Below are positions 8,970 through 17,709 of a stretch of DNA of 64,000 bases, one piece after another. Source of the DNA: Chryseobacterium paludis (GTDB taxonomy: Bacteria; Bacteroidota; Bacteroidia; Flavobacteriales; Weeksellaceae); NCBI RefSeq assembly GCF_025403485.1, contig NZ_CP099966.1, forward strand, positions 1,922,001 through 1,986,000, written 5' to 3'. The position numbers and the translations under genes are program-made. Below the pieces are notes generated by a model. That model saw only the letters and a list, made by a program, of their open reading frames with translations. It did no database searches and was not told the DNA's origin. Positions within the stretch are counted from its first letter, which is position 1. Each line of letters begins with the position of its first letter.

Positions 8970-10043
8970 ATGAGAAATATACTAACAAGCCTGCTTTTAT
9001 TAGCAATAAATATCACTCATTCACAAATCTCAAATGTTGAGAAAGTGATTGATTCCAGTGTGAAAGATGATAACTTTAACGGAGCTGTTTTAGTAGCTCA
9101 AAATGGCAAAACTGAGTTGCTTACTTATAAAGGCTTATCAAACAGACACTATAACATCAATTTCTCAGATGATACTAAATTCCATATTTTTTCTTTAACT
9201 AAATCATTTACTGCAGTAATGATCATGCAGCTTTATGAAAGAGGAAAAATCAATCTGGATGTTCCTATTGCTACTTACTTACCGGACTACAAAGGTGAGG
9301 CGGCAAAGAAGGCAACAATAAGAAATTTGTTAACTTACAGTAGTGGTAGATTCAATAAAGATCTAAGCTCCCCGGAATTGATCCATCAGGCTTATGATAA
9401 TACGATCTGGAATCTGGATGACTTTATTACTACCTTTTTGTCTGAAAAGCTTATTGACAAACCCGGTACAAAGTTTAACTACAATAATGGAGATTATATC
9501 CTTCTTGGAAAAATTATTGAAAATATCTATGGTAAATCCTATGAAGAAGTTTTAAAAGAACAGGTATTAGTTCCTTTAAAAATGAACAACACTGGTCTGC
9601 TGCATCATAATGATATCATTCAGAATATTGATGATGGTTATACAGGTGCAGATTCTGACGCATTTGCACTCCATACACCTACCAATACCTATATAGATAA
9701 TTTGTATGCTGCAGGAGGCATGTATTCTACACCAAAAGATCTTTTGATCTTTGATCAGGCCATCTTCAATCATACTTTATTAAAAAAAGCTACTGTAGAT
9801 ACTATGCTCACCCCTTATAAAGAGCTTGGTGAAACTGCTTTTAGCTTTTGGGTTTATCCTAAAAAATTTGGTAATATCAATACTTTATTTGTAGAACGCC
9901 AGGGTGAAGGTTATGGGCACAGTTCAAATTGGGTACATTTACCAGAGAAAAATCTAACCCTAATTATATTATCAAATACCAAAGATATTAAATACCTCAA
10001 CAAAATGAGAGAAAGGATAATTAACGCCTATTATGGACAATAA
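8970..10043 (+). CDS. serine hydrolase of the beta-lactamase/class C penicillin-binding superfamily
   Basis: 357 aa with a signal peptide (MRNILTSLLLLAINITHS). The catalytic SxxK is SLTK at about S75/K78, the YxN triad is YNN near 170, and HSS near 316 replaces the KTG box, as in D-aminopeptidase or esterase relatives. These features fit the class C-like clan, whose members include carboxylesterases, DD-peptidases and D-amino-acid hydrolases; true beta-lactamase activity cannot be inferred. Secreted to the periplasm. The 3' gap contains an 11-bp inverted repeat. Confidence 0.87.
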   Translation: MRNILTSLLLLAINITHSQISNVEKVIDSSVKDDNFNGAVLVAQNGKTELLTYKGLSNRHYNINFSDDTKFHIFSLTKSFTAVMIMQLYERGKINLDVPIATYLPDYKGEAAKKATIRNLLTYSSGRFNKDLSSPELIHQAYDNTIWNLDDFITTFLSEKLIDKPGTKFNYNNGDYILLGKIIENIYGKSYEEVLKEQVLVPLKMNNTGLLHHNDIIQNIDDGYTGADSDAFALHTPTNTYIDNLYAAGGMYSTPKDLLIFDQAIFNHTLLKKATVDTMLTPYKELGETAFSFWVYPKKFGNINTLFVERQGEGYGHSSNWVHLPEKNLTLIILSNTKDIKYLNKMRERIINAYYGQ

Positions 10044-10113
10044 TCTGTTAAAATAAATTCTTAAGTTAAAGAAACTACCCATTTCTGTTGGGATTTTAAT
10101 ATTTTTAAAACCT

Positions 10114-10145
10114 CAACAATCTATAAACAGGAGAATAGATTGTTG
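10114..10145 (+). other. 11-bp perfect inverted repeat between hydrolase and nucleotidyltransferase genes
   Basis: CAACAATCTAT (10114-10124) and ATAGATTGTTG (10135-10145) enclose a 10-nt loop. Only a weak T-rich stretch follows, so it may be a terminator for the gene upstream or an operator for the gene at 10177. Confidence 0.5.
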
Positions 10146-10176
10146 ATACCTTGATTTTACAAAAGGTTAATGACAG

Positions 10177-11100
10177 ATGAATTCTAAAAAAACACTTCTC
10201 ATATTAGCCGGTGGCTTAGGCAGCCGGTATAAAGGACTTAAACAAATCGATGGAATATTGGATAATAGCTCTCCTATTCTTGAATATTCTATTTACGATG
10301 CATTAGCGGCTGGCTTTAATAAGATAGTTATTGTTATCAATCGTTTTATTCCTGAAAGCTATATAGAAAGGCTGGAAAATATTTCTGCTAATAACAATTT
10401 TGAATTGCATTGGGTATATCAGGATATCAACCAGTATGTACCTGGTAGCTTTGATCATTCATCCAGAGAGAAACCCTGGGGAACAGGACACGCTGTTCTC
10501 TGTGCTAAAGAATATATCCATGAACCTTTCGTTATGATCAACGCAGATGATTTTTACGGAAAGGAAATTTATCAGCTGGCTTCAAATGAGATTGATCATC
10601 AAAAGATTTCAAGTTCACAGTTTGAACTTATTGCCTACCCCATTTCTACAACATTAAGTGATAACGGTACAGTAGCCCGTGGGATATGTACAATGGATAC
10701 TGAAAGTTTCCTGATAAAAGTGGAAGAACAAACTTCTATCCGAAAAGAGAATGAAACCATTATCTATACGGACAACGGGAAAAATATTGAAGTAGATCCA
10801 GAGACTTTGGTGTCTATGAATTATTTCGTTTTTCATCCAATCATCTTTGATTTACTGGAAGTTTATTTTAATGATTTTATAAAGTCTGATCCACAGCCCA
10901 ACCAAGAATTTTATATACCCGCTGCTGTACAGAAAATGAAGGATGAAAAAGGAATCAAAATATTGGTCAAGACTTCACCTTCTCAATGGATAGGGATGAC
11001 TTATTCCGGTGATAAAAGTATTTTAAAAGATTATCTTGAAACAGAAATTCAAAACCATCAATATCCACAAGATTTATGGAACTTAATCGCATTATCTTAA
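10177..11100 (+). CDS. sugar-1-phosphate nucleotidyltransferase (NTP-transferase family)
   Basis: 307 aa. The N-terminal signature LAGGLGSRYKGLKQID (about 8-23) is the nucleotide-binding loop of sugar nucleotidyltransferases, and FVMINADDFYG carries the metal-binding aspartates. It would form an NDP-sugar from a sugar-1-phosphate and an NTP. The stop codon overlaps the next gene by 25 bp, so it is translationally linked to a predicted anomeric sugar kinase; the pair could make a nucleotide sugar from a free sugar. The sugar and the nucleotide cannot be told from the sequence. Confidence 0.87.
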   Translation: MNSKKTLLILAGGLGSRYKGLKQIDGILDNSSPILEYSIYDALAAGFNKIVIVINRFIPESYIERLENISANNNFELHWVYQDINQYVPGSFDHSSREKPWGTGHAVLCAKEYIHEPFVMINADDFYGKEIYQLASNEIDHQKISSSQFELIAYPISTTLSDNGTVARGICTMDTESFLIKVEEQTSIRKENETIIYTDNGKNIEVDPETLVSMNYFVFHPIIFDLLEVYFNDFIKSDPQPNQEFYIPAAVQKMKDEKGIKILVKTSPSQWIGMTYSGDKSILKDYLETEIQNHQYPQDLWNLIALS

Positions 11101-12113
11101 AATTTATTGACGCTGAAGATTGTATGGTCAGTCCGATTAGTAATGGATTGATCAATACGACCTATCTTGTAGAAAACAATCAGACTCAGGAAAAATACAT
11201 TCTGCAGAAAATCAACACTGAAGTTTTTAAAGATCCTGAACGGATCATTAATAATCATCTTAAAATAAATAAAATCCTTCAGGAAAATGATTATCAACTT
11301 TACATTGCAGAACCTGTTTCCTCCTCTTCAAAAGAGTTCTTAATAACGGATGAAAATGGCCATCAGTGGCGAATGACTGGATTTATAGACAACAGCATTA
11401 CTTTTCTTACTGTCCCTTCTGCAGAAACAGCCTTTAAAGCAGCTCAGGCTGTAGGTTATTTTCTTAGTATGATCAATAATACCACAACTCTTCCTGTTAT
11501 TGAGGATCCTTTACCTGATTTCCTCAATTTTGAAAAGAGAATTTTAGATTATAAAATCTCATTAGAAGATGGAACTTCTGCTTTAAAAGAAAGTGCAAAA
11601 ACTGAAATAGCATTGATGAATCAATTATTGGAGTTACCTCATCAATGGATCCAAATGCAAAATAATGGTCAACTGCCCAAAAGGATCATTCATGCAGATG
11701 CGAAGATCAGTAATATTCTTTTTGATCAGAACCATGATCCAATGGCTGTAATTGATTTAGATACTATAATGATTTCTACTATTCTGTATGATTTTGGAAC
11801 TATGATTCAGTCGTATACCAATACTACTAATGAAGATGACGGAACAGCAAAAGATAATTTTAATCCCAATATTTTTAAGTCTGTGAAGGAGGGCTTTTTA
11901 TTTCATTTAAAGGATCAACTGACTTATGAAGAGTTTGAAAATCTCGATTATGCAGCCCAGGTTGCCATATATATCCAGGGACTCCGTTTCCTTACGGATT
12001 ATTTAAACGGGAGTACCTATTACTCCATAAAATATCCCGAGCATAATCTTGACAGAACGAAAAATCAGTTGGAGCTGTTGAAGGGATTAAGAACTTATTT
12101 GAAGTGTGATTAA
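11076..12113 (+). CDS. sugar 1-kinase of the aminoglycoside phosphotransferase fold (NahK-like)
   Basis: 345 aa APH/choline-kinase fold. HADAKISNILFD at about 205-216 is the catalytic loop and VIDLDTIM near 227 carries the metal-binding Asp; this wording resembles N-acetylhexosamine 1-kinases (HNDTK...DLDT) more than antibiotic kinases or AmgK. The likely reaction is ATP-dependent phosphorylation of a free sugar at C1. It overlaps the nucleotidyltransferase frame by 25 bp. An aminoglycoside-resistance role is unlikely given the partner. The assignment to N-acetylhexosamines is inference. Confidence 0.8.
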   Translation: MELNRIILKFIDAEDCMVSPISNGLINTTYLVENNQTQEKYILQKINTEVFKDPERIINNHLKINKILQENDYQLYIAEPVSSSSKEFLITDENGHQWRMTGFIDNSITFLTVPSAETAFKAAQAVGYFLSMINNTTTLPVIEDPLPDFLNFEKRILDYKISLEDGTSALKESAKTEIALMNQLLELPHQWIQMQNNGQLPKRIIHADAKISNILFDQNHDPMAVIDLDTIMISTILYDFGTMIQSYTNTTNEDDGTAKDNFNPNIFKSVKEGFLFHLKDQLTYEEFENLDYAAQVAIYIQGLRFLTDYLNGSTYYSIKYPEHNLDRTKNQLELLKGLRTYLKCD

Positions 12114-12450
12114 GTTACACAATAATCTGACTGATTTGCAAGAAACTAAATTGTTTTAAAATTTTTGTTCTTTTTTGAAAGGTTCTCCATACACTTTTCT
12201 TCATTTCATTACGAAAAATACTCGAACTGACGGTAAATCAATATTTGCAGGTACATAAAATTGCAGGTACATAAAAGTTGAATAGGACAACGTCACTTCG
12301 AGTAGATTTTGAAAAAATCGTATCGAGAAGTTTTTAAATACTAATTACCTTGCTAATGAAAAACTTGATTTCTATATTGTGCATACTTTGAGAAAGATAA
12401 AATACAATCAAAATCAGCGTTATCTGCTTGATTCGCGAGAAGCTAATAAT
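12114..12450. repeat. intergenic region with rearranged halves of a dispersed palindromic element
   Basis: No gene is seen between the convergent kinase and glycosylase genes. The arm CTTCATTTCATTACG (12199-12213) followed by ACTCGAA, and the arm CACTTCGAGT...TATCGAGAAG (12294-12330), both recur in an element at 48733-48844. There they occur in the opposite order and form one palindrome. Between the two arms here is a tandem 16-bp duplication, TTGCAGGTACATAAAA at 12245-12260 and 12261-12276. Confidence 0.65.
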
Positions 12451-12942
12451 CTACTCTAAAAACTCCAGGATTCTCACCCAGTCTTCCAGTTTCTTCTCAT
12501 ATGAAACGGTATGCAGAGGACTTGTTGAAGGAAGTAAGATAATGGGAAGTTTATAATCTTTTCCTAAAGCTTTTTGCAGGTTTTTATACGATTTCCCGCC
12601 ATTACAAAAAATCACTTTTACATTAGGATATTCTTCCAGAAGCTCTGCAATCTGATTAGCTTCTTCATTTCTGATTTCGGAGTCAAGGCTGCCTTTTCTT
12701 TCGCAGGAATCGATAACATCCCAAAGTGCAATGTGATGTTTCTTTAGCGTCTCCATTCTTTTTGTATAATCTTCTGTAAAATCCTCACCGAATAGTTCAA
12801 AGATGATCTTCCAGAATTTATTTTGCGGGTGGGCATAATACTGTTGCATTTCTAAAGACTTCACACCGGGAATAGAACCTAAAATTAGAATTTCAGACTG
12901 AATATCAATAAGCGGAGGAAATGAGGAAATACGGTTTTGCAT
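12451..12942 (-). CDS. DNA-deoxyinosine/uracil-DNA glycosylase (UDG superfamily, HDG family)
   Basis: 163 aa. LGSIPGVKSLEMQQYYAHPQ (21-40), followed by NKFW, matches the active-site region of family 6 hypoxanthine-DNA glycosylases, and LLPSTSPLHT near the C-terminus is the DNA-binding loop of the superfamily. It would remove deaminated bases, chiefly hypoxanthine, from DNA for base excision repair. Cytoplasmic. A TATATTTG box (minus, 12954-12947) ends four bases before the ATG, suggesting a leaderless mRNA. Confidence 0.88.
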   Translation of the reverse strand: MQNRISSFPPLIDIQSEILILGSIPGVKSLEMQQYYAHPQNKFWKIIFELFGEDFTEDYTKRMETLKKHHIALWDVIDSCERKGSLDSEIRNEEANQIAELLEEYPNVKVIFCNGGKSYKNLQKALGKDYKLPIILLPSTSPLHTVSYEKKLEDWVRILEFLE

Positions 12943-12993
12943 GGTTCAAATATATAAAATTTGGCTAAAGCCGTTGAATACTTTACAATAAAA

Positions 12994-13013
12994 AAACGGG
13001 CTAAAGCCCGTTT
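12994..13013 (-). terminator. intrinsic terminator of the S9 peptidase gene
   Basis: AAACGGGCT (12994-13002) and AGCCCGTTT (13005-13013) form a nine-pair stem. On the minus strand the stem is followed by a run of T, 18 bp after the S9 peptidase stop. Confidence 0.85.
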
Positions 13014-13031
13014 CTATTGATATTTTATTTT

Positions 13032-15026
13032 TTATAAAGTCTCTTTCAACCAATCAAAGAATTCTCTTTGCCATACCAATCCGTTTTGTGGATGAAGTAC
13101 CCAGTGGTTTTCGTTAGGGAAATATACTAATTTAGTTTTAAGACCTCTCAATTTTGCAGCCTGGAAAGCTTCCTGTCCTTGTTCATAGGGAACACGGTAA
13201 TCTATCCCACCCTGGAAGATCATAATTGGTTTATTCCATTTTTCAACAAAGTTACTAGGGTTGAATTCGGTATATGCTTTTGGCATAGGTTTTTCCCATG
13301 GAGAACCCAGATCCCAATTAGCGAACCAAAGCTCTTCTGTTGTTAGATACCAAGATTTCATATCAAACAATCCATCATGAGCAATAAATGTTTTGAATCT
13401 GTTATCATGAATTCCAGCCAGCATGAATACACTGTATCCGCCATAACTTGCTCCTACAGCTGCAACTCTTTCTCCATCTACATAGGGTAAAGATTTAGCA
13501 TAATCTGTAGCTGCCAAATAGTCTCTCATTGGCTGTCCACCCCAATCTTTAGAAATCTCCTCATTCCATTTCGTTCCCCATCCTGGCATTCCTCTCCTGT
13601 TTGGTGCAACCACAATATATCCATTTGCTGTCATTAGGGCAAAGTTCCATCTTACACTGAAAAATTGTGTCAATGCAGATTGAGGTCCTCCCTGGCAATA
13701 TACTAGTGTTGGATATTTTTTATTAGGATCGAAGTTTGGTGGATAATGGAACCATACACCCATTTCTTTTCCATCTGTCGTCTTTACCATTTTCAATTCA
13801 GATTTTCCCTGAGCTAATTTTGCATAGGTATCTTTATTAGCTTCTGTGATCTGCTTCATTTCTCCGTTTTTAACGTTTACAGAGAATATATCTGTAGCAT
13901 GGTTTACATCAGTTCTTCCTACTAAAAGTGTATTTTTAGTATCTGCAAAAATTTCATTCACATCAAAATCACCTTTTGTGATCTGTTGCACTTTTGCATT
14001 TTTAGGATCTATAGAAAATAACTGTTTTGTTCCTCTAAACGCTGCAGTAAAATAAATCGTTTTGGAATCTCCACCCCAGAAAACATCTCCAGAAACACTT
14101 TCATCCCAACCTTTTGTAAGGTTTTCTATTTTCCCGGACTTCCAGTCCATGATTTTTATATCATTTTTATCGGCTTCATATCCATCTCTTTCCATACTTT
14201 GCCAAACCAATGATTTCCCGTCAGGACTGAATTTTGGATTAACATCATAACCTTTATTTGTCTCTGTTAGGTTCTTTGTAGAACCAGAAGCTACATCATA
14301 GGCAAAGATATCTGTATTGGTACTTGTTGAATATTCTTTTCCACTTTTTGGCTTAGTAACATACAATAGCTGTAAGGAATCCGGGCTCCAGATAAAATCT
14401 TCAGTCCCCCCGAAAGGTCTCTGCGGAGAATCCCAGGTCTTTCCTTCCAATAAGTCTTTTGATGATTCCACTTTATCTGAAGTATTGACTACAAAAACAT
14501 GGTTATATTTCCCTTCATTGTAGTAGTCCCAGTGTCTATGGTTCAAATCTGTATAAACCTGTGCCGTGGTTTTTGGGGTATCACTATATTTATCTTTCCC
14601 CATTACTTTCTCAACCAAAACCTGTTTGCTGAAAGCTATTCTCTTTCCATCAGGAGAAATTACAATATTATCAGCTTCTCCGATCGTATAAAATTCTGTC
14701 CAGGTTTTCCCATTGTCTTTAGAAAGAAAGATTTTATCTCCTTCCTGTGCGTAGATCCCATTCTTATCCCACTGAATAAGTGATTTTTTACCAAGGTCTA
14801 TTTTTGAAGACTGATTATTAAGAACATTAAGAAAATAGTTCTCATTTTTCGTTTTTTCTGTTTTTAGATCTACCTGTCCTACTTTGTAAATAAGAGAAGA
14901 CTGATCCGGTGAAACGGCCTGTACTCCCACTTTTTTCAAAGTCCAAAGAATTTCAGGTGTCATTAACTGTTGTGCATTCATTAAAAGTGGGGCTGCTAAA
15001 GCCAGCAGACTGTACTTAAGTTTCAT
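13032..15026 (-). CDS. S9 family peptidase (prolyl oligopeptidase/dipeptidyl-peptidase 5-like), secreted
   Basis: 664 aa with a signal peptide (MKLKYSLLALAAPLLMNAQQ). The N-terminal half is a propeller of WD40-like/TolB-like repeats (SPDGKRIAFSK, SPDSLQLLYV, SPDGKSLVWQS), and the C-terminal half an alpha/beta hydrolase. The catalytic Ser is in GASYGGY (about 526), Asp in GGIDYR (about 607) and His in NENHW (about 640). The closest type is periplasmic dipeptidyl-peptidase 5 or acylaminoacyl-peptidase, which trims oligopeptides. It has a strong consensus promoter (15053-15082) and its own terminator, so it is monocistronic. Confidence 0.93.
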   Translation of the reverse strand: MKLKYSLLALAAPLLMNAQQLMTPEILWTLKKVGVQAVSPDQSSLIYKVGQVDLKTEKTKNENYFLNVLNNQSSKIDLGKKSLIQWDKNGIYAQEGDKIFLSKDNGKTWTEFYTIGEADNIVISPDGKRIAFSKQVLVEKVMGKDKYSDTPKTTAQVYTDLNHRHWDYYNEGKYNHVFVVNTSDKVESSKDLLEGKTWDSPQRPFGGTEDFIWSPDSLQLLYVTKPKSGKEYSTSTNTDIFAYDVASGSTKNLTETNKGYDVNPKFSPDGKSLVWQSMERDGYEADKNDIKIMDWKSGKIENLTKGWDESVSGDVFWGGDSKTIYFTAAFRGTKQLFSIDPKNAKVQQITKGDFDVNEIFADTKNTLLVGRTDVNHATDIFSVNVKNGEMKQITEANKDTYAKLAQGKSELKMVKTTDGKEMGVWFHYPPNFDPNKKYPTLVYCQGGPQSALTQFFSVRWNFALMTANGYIVVAPNRRGMPGWGTKWNEEISKDWGGQPMRDYLAATDYAKSLPYVDGERVAAVGASYGGYSVFMLAGIHDNRFKTFIAHDGLFDMKSWYLTTEELWFANWDLGSPWEKPMPKAYTEFNPSNFVEKWNKPIMIFQGGIDYRVPYEQGQEAFQAAKLRGLKTKLVYFPNENHWVLHPQNGLVWQREFFDWLKETL

Positions 15027-15052
15027 AAATTCCTGTTTAAATCAAAGATTGC

Positions 15053-15082
15053 CAAAGGTATGTAAATGTGTTTAAAATTCAA
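15053..15082 (-). promoter_or_regulatory. promoter of the S9 peptidase gene
   Basis: On the minus strand TTG (15082-15080), exactly 19 nt of spacer, then TACCTTTG (15060-15053). This matches the Bacteroidota consensus and lies 26 nt before the ATG. Confidence 0.75.
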
Positions 15083-15147
15083 ATTAAAGAAGTAGTTATA
15101 ATTTGTATTTAATTAATTTTACGTTTAACTATTAAAAACTAATTATC

Positions 15148-16014
15148 ATGAAAAAAATTTTACTTATTACGTTATTCTTTTCATCTTTTTTTCTTTTCTC
15201 ACAAATAAATATGATTCCTGGAGGTACCCATTATAACGACACCTATCAGGTAACAGTTTATGGAAATGGAACAATTTACTACACTACAGATGGTACTACT
15301 CCTACATTGAGCTCCAATTCCGGGGTTAATAGTTTGTCGATTACAATCGATCAGAATAAAGAAATTAAAGCATTTTTAGTGAACGGACAAGGAAGTACTT
15401 CAGCTATATTCACCAGAAAATATTACACTGGAGTGATCCCGACAGCAAATATTTATTTTAAAGTTCCTTCAAGTTGGACAAACGGAAGTTGCGCAATGAT
15501 CGATATGGTAAATCCTAATTCAGTTAACGGTTTTGTTATTGATAATATCTGGCCTGGATTTCCAATGATCAACACAGGATGCGAAGGCTGGTATAAGCTC
15601 ATAAGAAATTTCGAAAATGCCAATGTAAGTTTCAATAATTGCACTCCATTTTCAAATATCCCTACCAGTATCAGCACCAATGTAATTCCAGTGGGAAGTA
15701 CGATATATTACGATTTTACCAATGGTGAAATTAGCAATCCTCCTTCGTGTCTCTTTTTAAATACCGATGAAACCAAAGAAAAGAATATTACGCTGGTAAA
15801 AGTTTACCCAAATCCGGTTTTTGATGTTTTAAAAATCAACAGCATTAAAGATTTTAAAGACTATGAAATTATAGATACCAGTGGAAAAGTGATATCTAAA
15901 CATCAGATTTCTACCAACGAAATCTCTATCAGTCATTTAACCTCAGGAAATTATTTTATAAAATTAAAAGATCAGCAAGGAAATGTCATTTTCTTAAAAT
16001 TCATCAAAAAATAA
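15148..16014 (+). CDS. secreted carbohydrate-binding-like protein with type IX sorting domain
   Basis: 288 aa. A signal peptide (MKKILLITLFFSSFFLFS) is followed by a chitobiase C-terminal-like segment (GTIYYTTDGTTPTLSSN, about 43-60). Then comes a domain of the starch-binding CBM26 type (YFKVPSSWTNG... about 100-190, with paired cysteines). The last 75 residues are a type IX secretion C-terminal domain (VKVYPNPVFDVLKI, then SGNYFIKL). It has no visible catalytic domain, so it may be a small surface glycan-binding protein. The promoter is not clear; a terminator follows directly. Confidence 0.82.
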   Translation: MKKILLITLFFSSFFLFSQINMIPGGTHYNDTYQVTVYGNGTIYYTTDGTTPTLSSNSGVNSLSITIDQNKEIKAFLVNGQGSTSAIFTRKYYTGVIPTANIYFKVPSSWTNGSCAMIDMVNPNSVNGFVIDNIWPGFPMINTGCEGWYKLIRNFENANVSFNNCTPFSNIPTSISTNVIPVGSTIYYDFTNGEISNPPSCLFLNTDETKEKNITLVKVYPNPVFDVLKINSIKDFKDYEIIDTSGKVISKHQISTNEISISHLTSGNYFIKLKDQQGNVIFLKFIKK

Positions 16015-16018
16015 AATA

Positions 16019-16049
16019 AAAATCCGTCAGTTAAAAACTAACGGATTTT
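16019..16049. terminator. bidirectional terminator between convergent genes
   Basis: AAATCCGT and ACGGATTT arms extend through AGTT/AACT with one mismatch around a four-A loop. T-runs flank the stem on both strands, as suits the convergent genes ending at 16014 and 16076. Confidence 0.8.
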
Positions 16050-16075
16050 ATTCTGATATGGCTATATTCTATGGC

Positions 16076-16420
16076 TTAATCACCATCTGAGAACATAGAG
16101 TTTGCCAGAGAGGTAATAAGAGAAAGGGCAATACTGAAAATAAGTGCCCACCAGAAACCGTCTACTACCATACTGTCTATGAAATAATCAGCAAGCAGGA
16201 TGATTAATGCATTAATTACCAAAGCAAACAATCCTAACGTAATGATTGTTAATGGAAGTCCCAAAAGACTTAAAACTGGTTTTACGATCAGGTTTAAAAG
16301 ACCTAAAACAATGGCGAAAATAATCGCAGTTGAAAAACCTTCAAAATGTACTCCCGGTAAAATTTTTGTTAAAAGGAACGCAACGATTGCAGTTACCAGT
16401 AATCGGATAATTAAGTTCAT
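16076..16420 (-). CDS. phage holin family protein (four-TM, superfamily IV)
   Basis: 114 aa from the ATG at 16420. Four hydrophobic helices are visible (about 3-18, 30-48, 55-78, 85-108), with GLLNLIVKPVLSLLGLPLTI characteristic of the conserved chromosomal family named after phage holins. The name reflects a domain match rather than proven lysis activity, and no phage genes lie nearby. The frame is open to an ATG at 16462, but the 14 added residues (MSFDKYLGTIKNNH) are polar and relatives usually begin MNLIIRLL, so I prefer 16420. Confidence 0.82.
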   Translation of the reverse strand: MNLIIRLLVTAIVAFLLTKILPGVHFEGFSTAIIFAIVLGLLNLIVKPVLSLLGLPLTIITLGLFALVINALIILLADYFIDSMVVDGFWWALIFSIALSLITSLANSMFSDGD

Positions 16421-16690
16421 ATGATTATTTTTAATAGTTCCTAAATACTTATCAAAACTCATTCCATATAGTTCTCTCAGGACTATTGATAAAAGCTTTT
16501 GTAATTAAAATTAAAAAATATATGCTCTAATATTTCTGTTTTCAATGATATAGGGAAAACATCTATTTTTTAAAAATGGGTATTTCCCCTTTTATTTTAT
16601 AGGATTGAAATCTGGAACTTTACTTCAATGAAATACTAAAAACACTGAACCAACAAAAATTATTAACCCAATCATTTAAAATTTCACATC

Positions 16691-16951
16691 ATGGAAGCTC
16701 CAGAACCAACCAATCTTGCCAAAGGCACACGAGTGAGTGCAGGCGAAGCCAGTCTTTGGCATATTCACGAAGAACATATAAAATATGGCTCTATTCAGGA
16801 AACAAGAGTTAATTTACGTGGCAGGACTCTTATAAAAATAATGGAAAAGCTAGCTGAAAACGCTGGAATTAATGGTCCTTATATTCGGTCTCAAAGACAG
16901 ATTGAAACTTATCAGGAATGTATCGATTATATTAATGAACATTATGATTAA
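16691..16951 (+). CDS. hypothetical protein, 86 aa
   Basis: Small, soluble, charged protein (GTRVSAGEASLWHIHEEH, RVNLRGRTLIKIMEKLAENA, QRQIETYQECIDYINEHYD). It is mostly helical in appearance, with no signal peptide or membrane segment. I do not recognise the family. It is followed after 18 bp by a perfect 12-bp terminator hairpin, which supports it being a real monocistronic gene. Confidence 0.65.
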   Translation: MEAPEPTNLAKGTRVSAGEASLWHIHEEHIKYGSIQETRVNLRGRTLIKIMEKLAENAGINGPYIRSQRQIETYQECIDYINEHYD

Positions 16952-17286
16952 TCAATTTTTAAAATGATGAAATTGCCTAAGGAATACTTAGGCAATTTGT
17001 TTAAATCAACACCTACACGCTTATATTAGCAAAAGTTTATTTTCCAGAAAGTATAAAGGCTCTATAGATCAGTTCAGTATTCATTACAATCGTTTGTTCC
17101 GGGGATGATTAGGAGTGTTATAATTTAGCACACAAAATAAATATTCCTTTTTCATATCTACAGAGTATGCGGTTTACAAAAAAGAAAACCTCGAGGACGA
17201 ATGGGATATGGGGCATGTTTAATCCTGTTGGAAATAATGCTTACCTGTGGTTCTCTGTTCAGGCTTATTCTTTCTAGGATTCCAGA
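16952..17286. other. intergenic region, terminator plus possible decayed coding sequence
   Basis: After the terminator (16970-16998) no intact gene is seen. A frame at 17124-17222 reads like a gene end (phrases EYAVYKKENLEDEW and MGHV) and then stops. The adjoining frame continues with NPVGNNAYLWFSVQAYSF to a TAG near 17276, as though one gene had suffered a frameshift. No start codon or family can be assigned. Confidence 0.35.
16970..16998 (+). terminator. intrinsic terminator of the 86-aa gene
   Basis: AAATTGCCTAAG (16970-16981) and CTTAGGCAATTT (16987-16998) pair perfectly around GAATA, and the stem ends in TTTGTTT. Confidence 0.85.
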
Positions 17287-17709
17287 TTATTTAAGTCTCA
17301 TCATAGTAACCAATGAAGTGGCTACATGACTTTCAGAATTCTCACTCTCATCAATTGCATAGATTTCTGTTCTTATAACACTTATCTTACCTCCACCTTT
17401 TACTACATAAGATTTTGAAACCAATGCATCACCCATCGCCGGTCGTAAATAATTAACTTTAAGCTCTATTGTTACCACGTAGCAATCTTCTTTATAATTA
17501 CTCACTGCAGCATAGCCAGAAGAGACATCTACTAAAGAAGCAATCATTGCTCCATTGAACATTCCCGCTTTCCTGGTCATCATTTCCATCTTCGGAATTT
17601 TAATGGACACAAAATCAGTTTCCACTTCAAGAAGTTCTGCTTTATAGAATTTTAATGTTTCGGAACGGTTGAAACTATCTGTTATAAGTTGCCTTTTTTC
17701 TGGTGTCAT
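17287..17709 (-). CDS. PaaI-family hotdog-fold thioesterase
   Basis: 140 aa single hotdog domain. The active-site helix region is GMFNGAMIASLVDVSSGYAA (about 49-68), with an Asp at the usual position, and VTIELKVNYLRPAMGD follows. Members hydrolyse acyl-CoA thioesters in the cytoplasm, often phenylacetyl-type or medium-chain; the substrate here is unknown. Stands alone. Confidence 0.87.
   Translation of the reverse strand: MTPEKRQLITDSFNRSETLKFYKAELLEVETDFVSIKIPKMEMMTRKAGMFNGAMIASLVDVSSGYAAVSNYKEDCYVVTIELKVNYLRPAMGDALVSKSYVVKGGGKISVIRTEIYAIDESENSESHVATSLVTMMRLK

Noticed and set aside
8970..10043. Antibiotic-resistance beta-lactamase
   Set aside because: The KTG box is replaced by HSS and the protein resembles the broad serine-hydrolase group; resistance cannot be claimed.
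11076..12113. Aminoglycoside-resistance kinase
   Set aside because: The catalytic loop is of the sugar 1-kinase kind and the gene overlaps a sugar nucleotidyltransferase.
16421..16462. Longer start for the holin-family protein
   Set aside because: The added residues are polar and the family normally begins at the internal Met.
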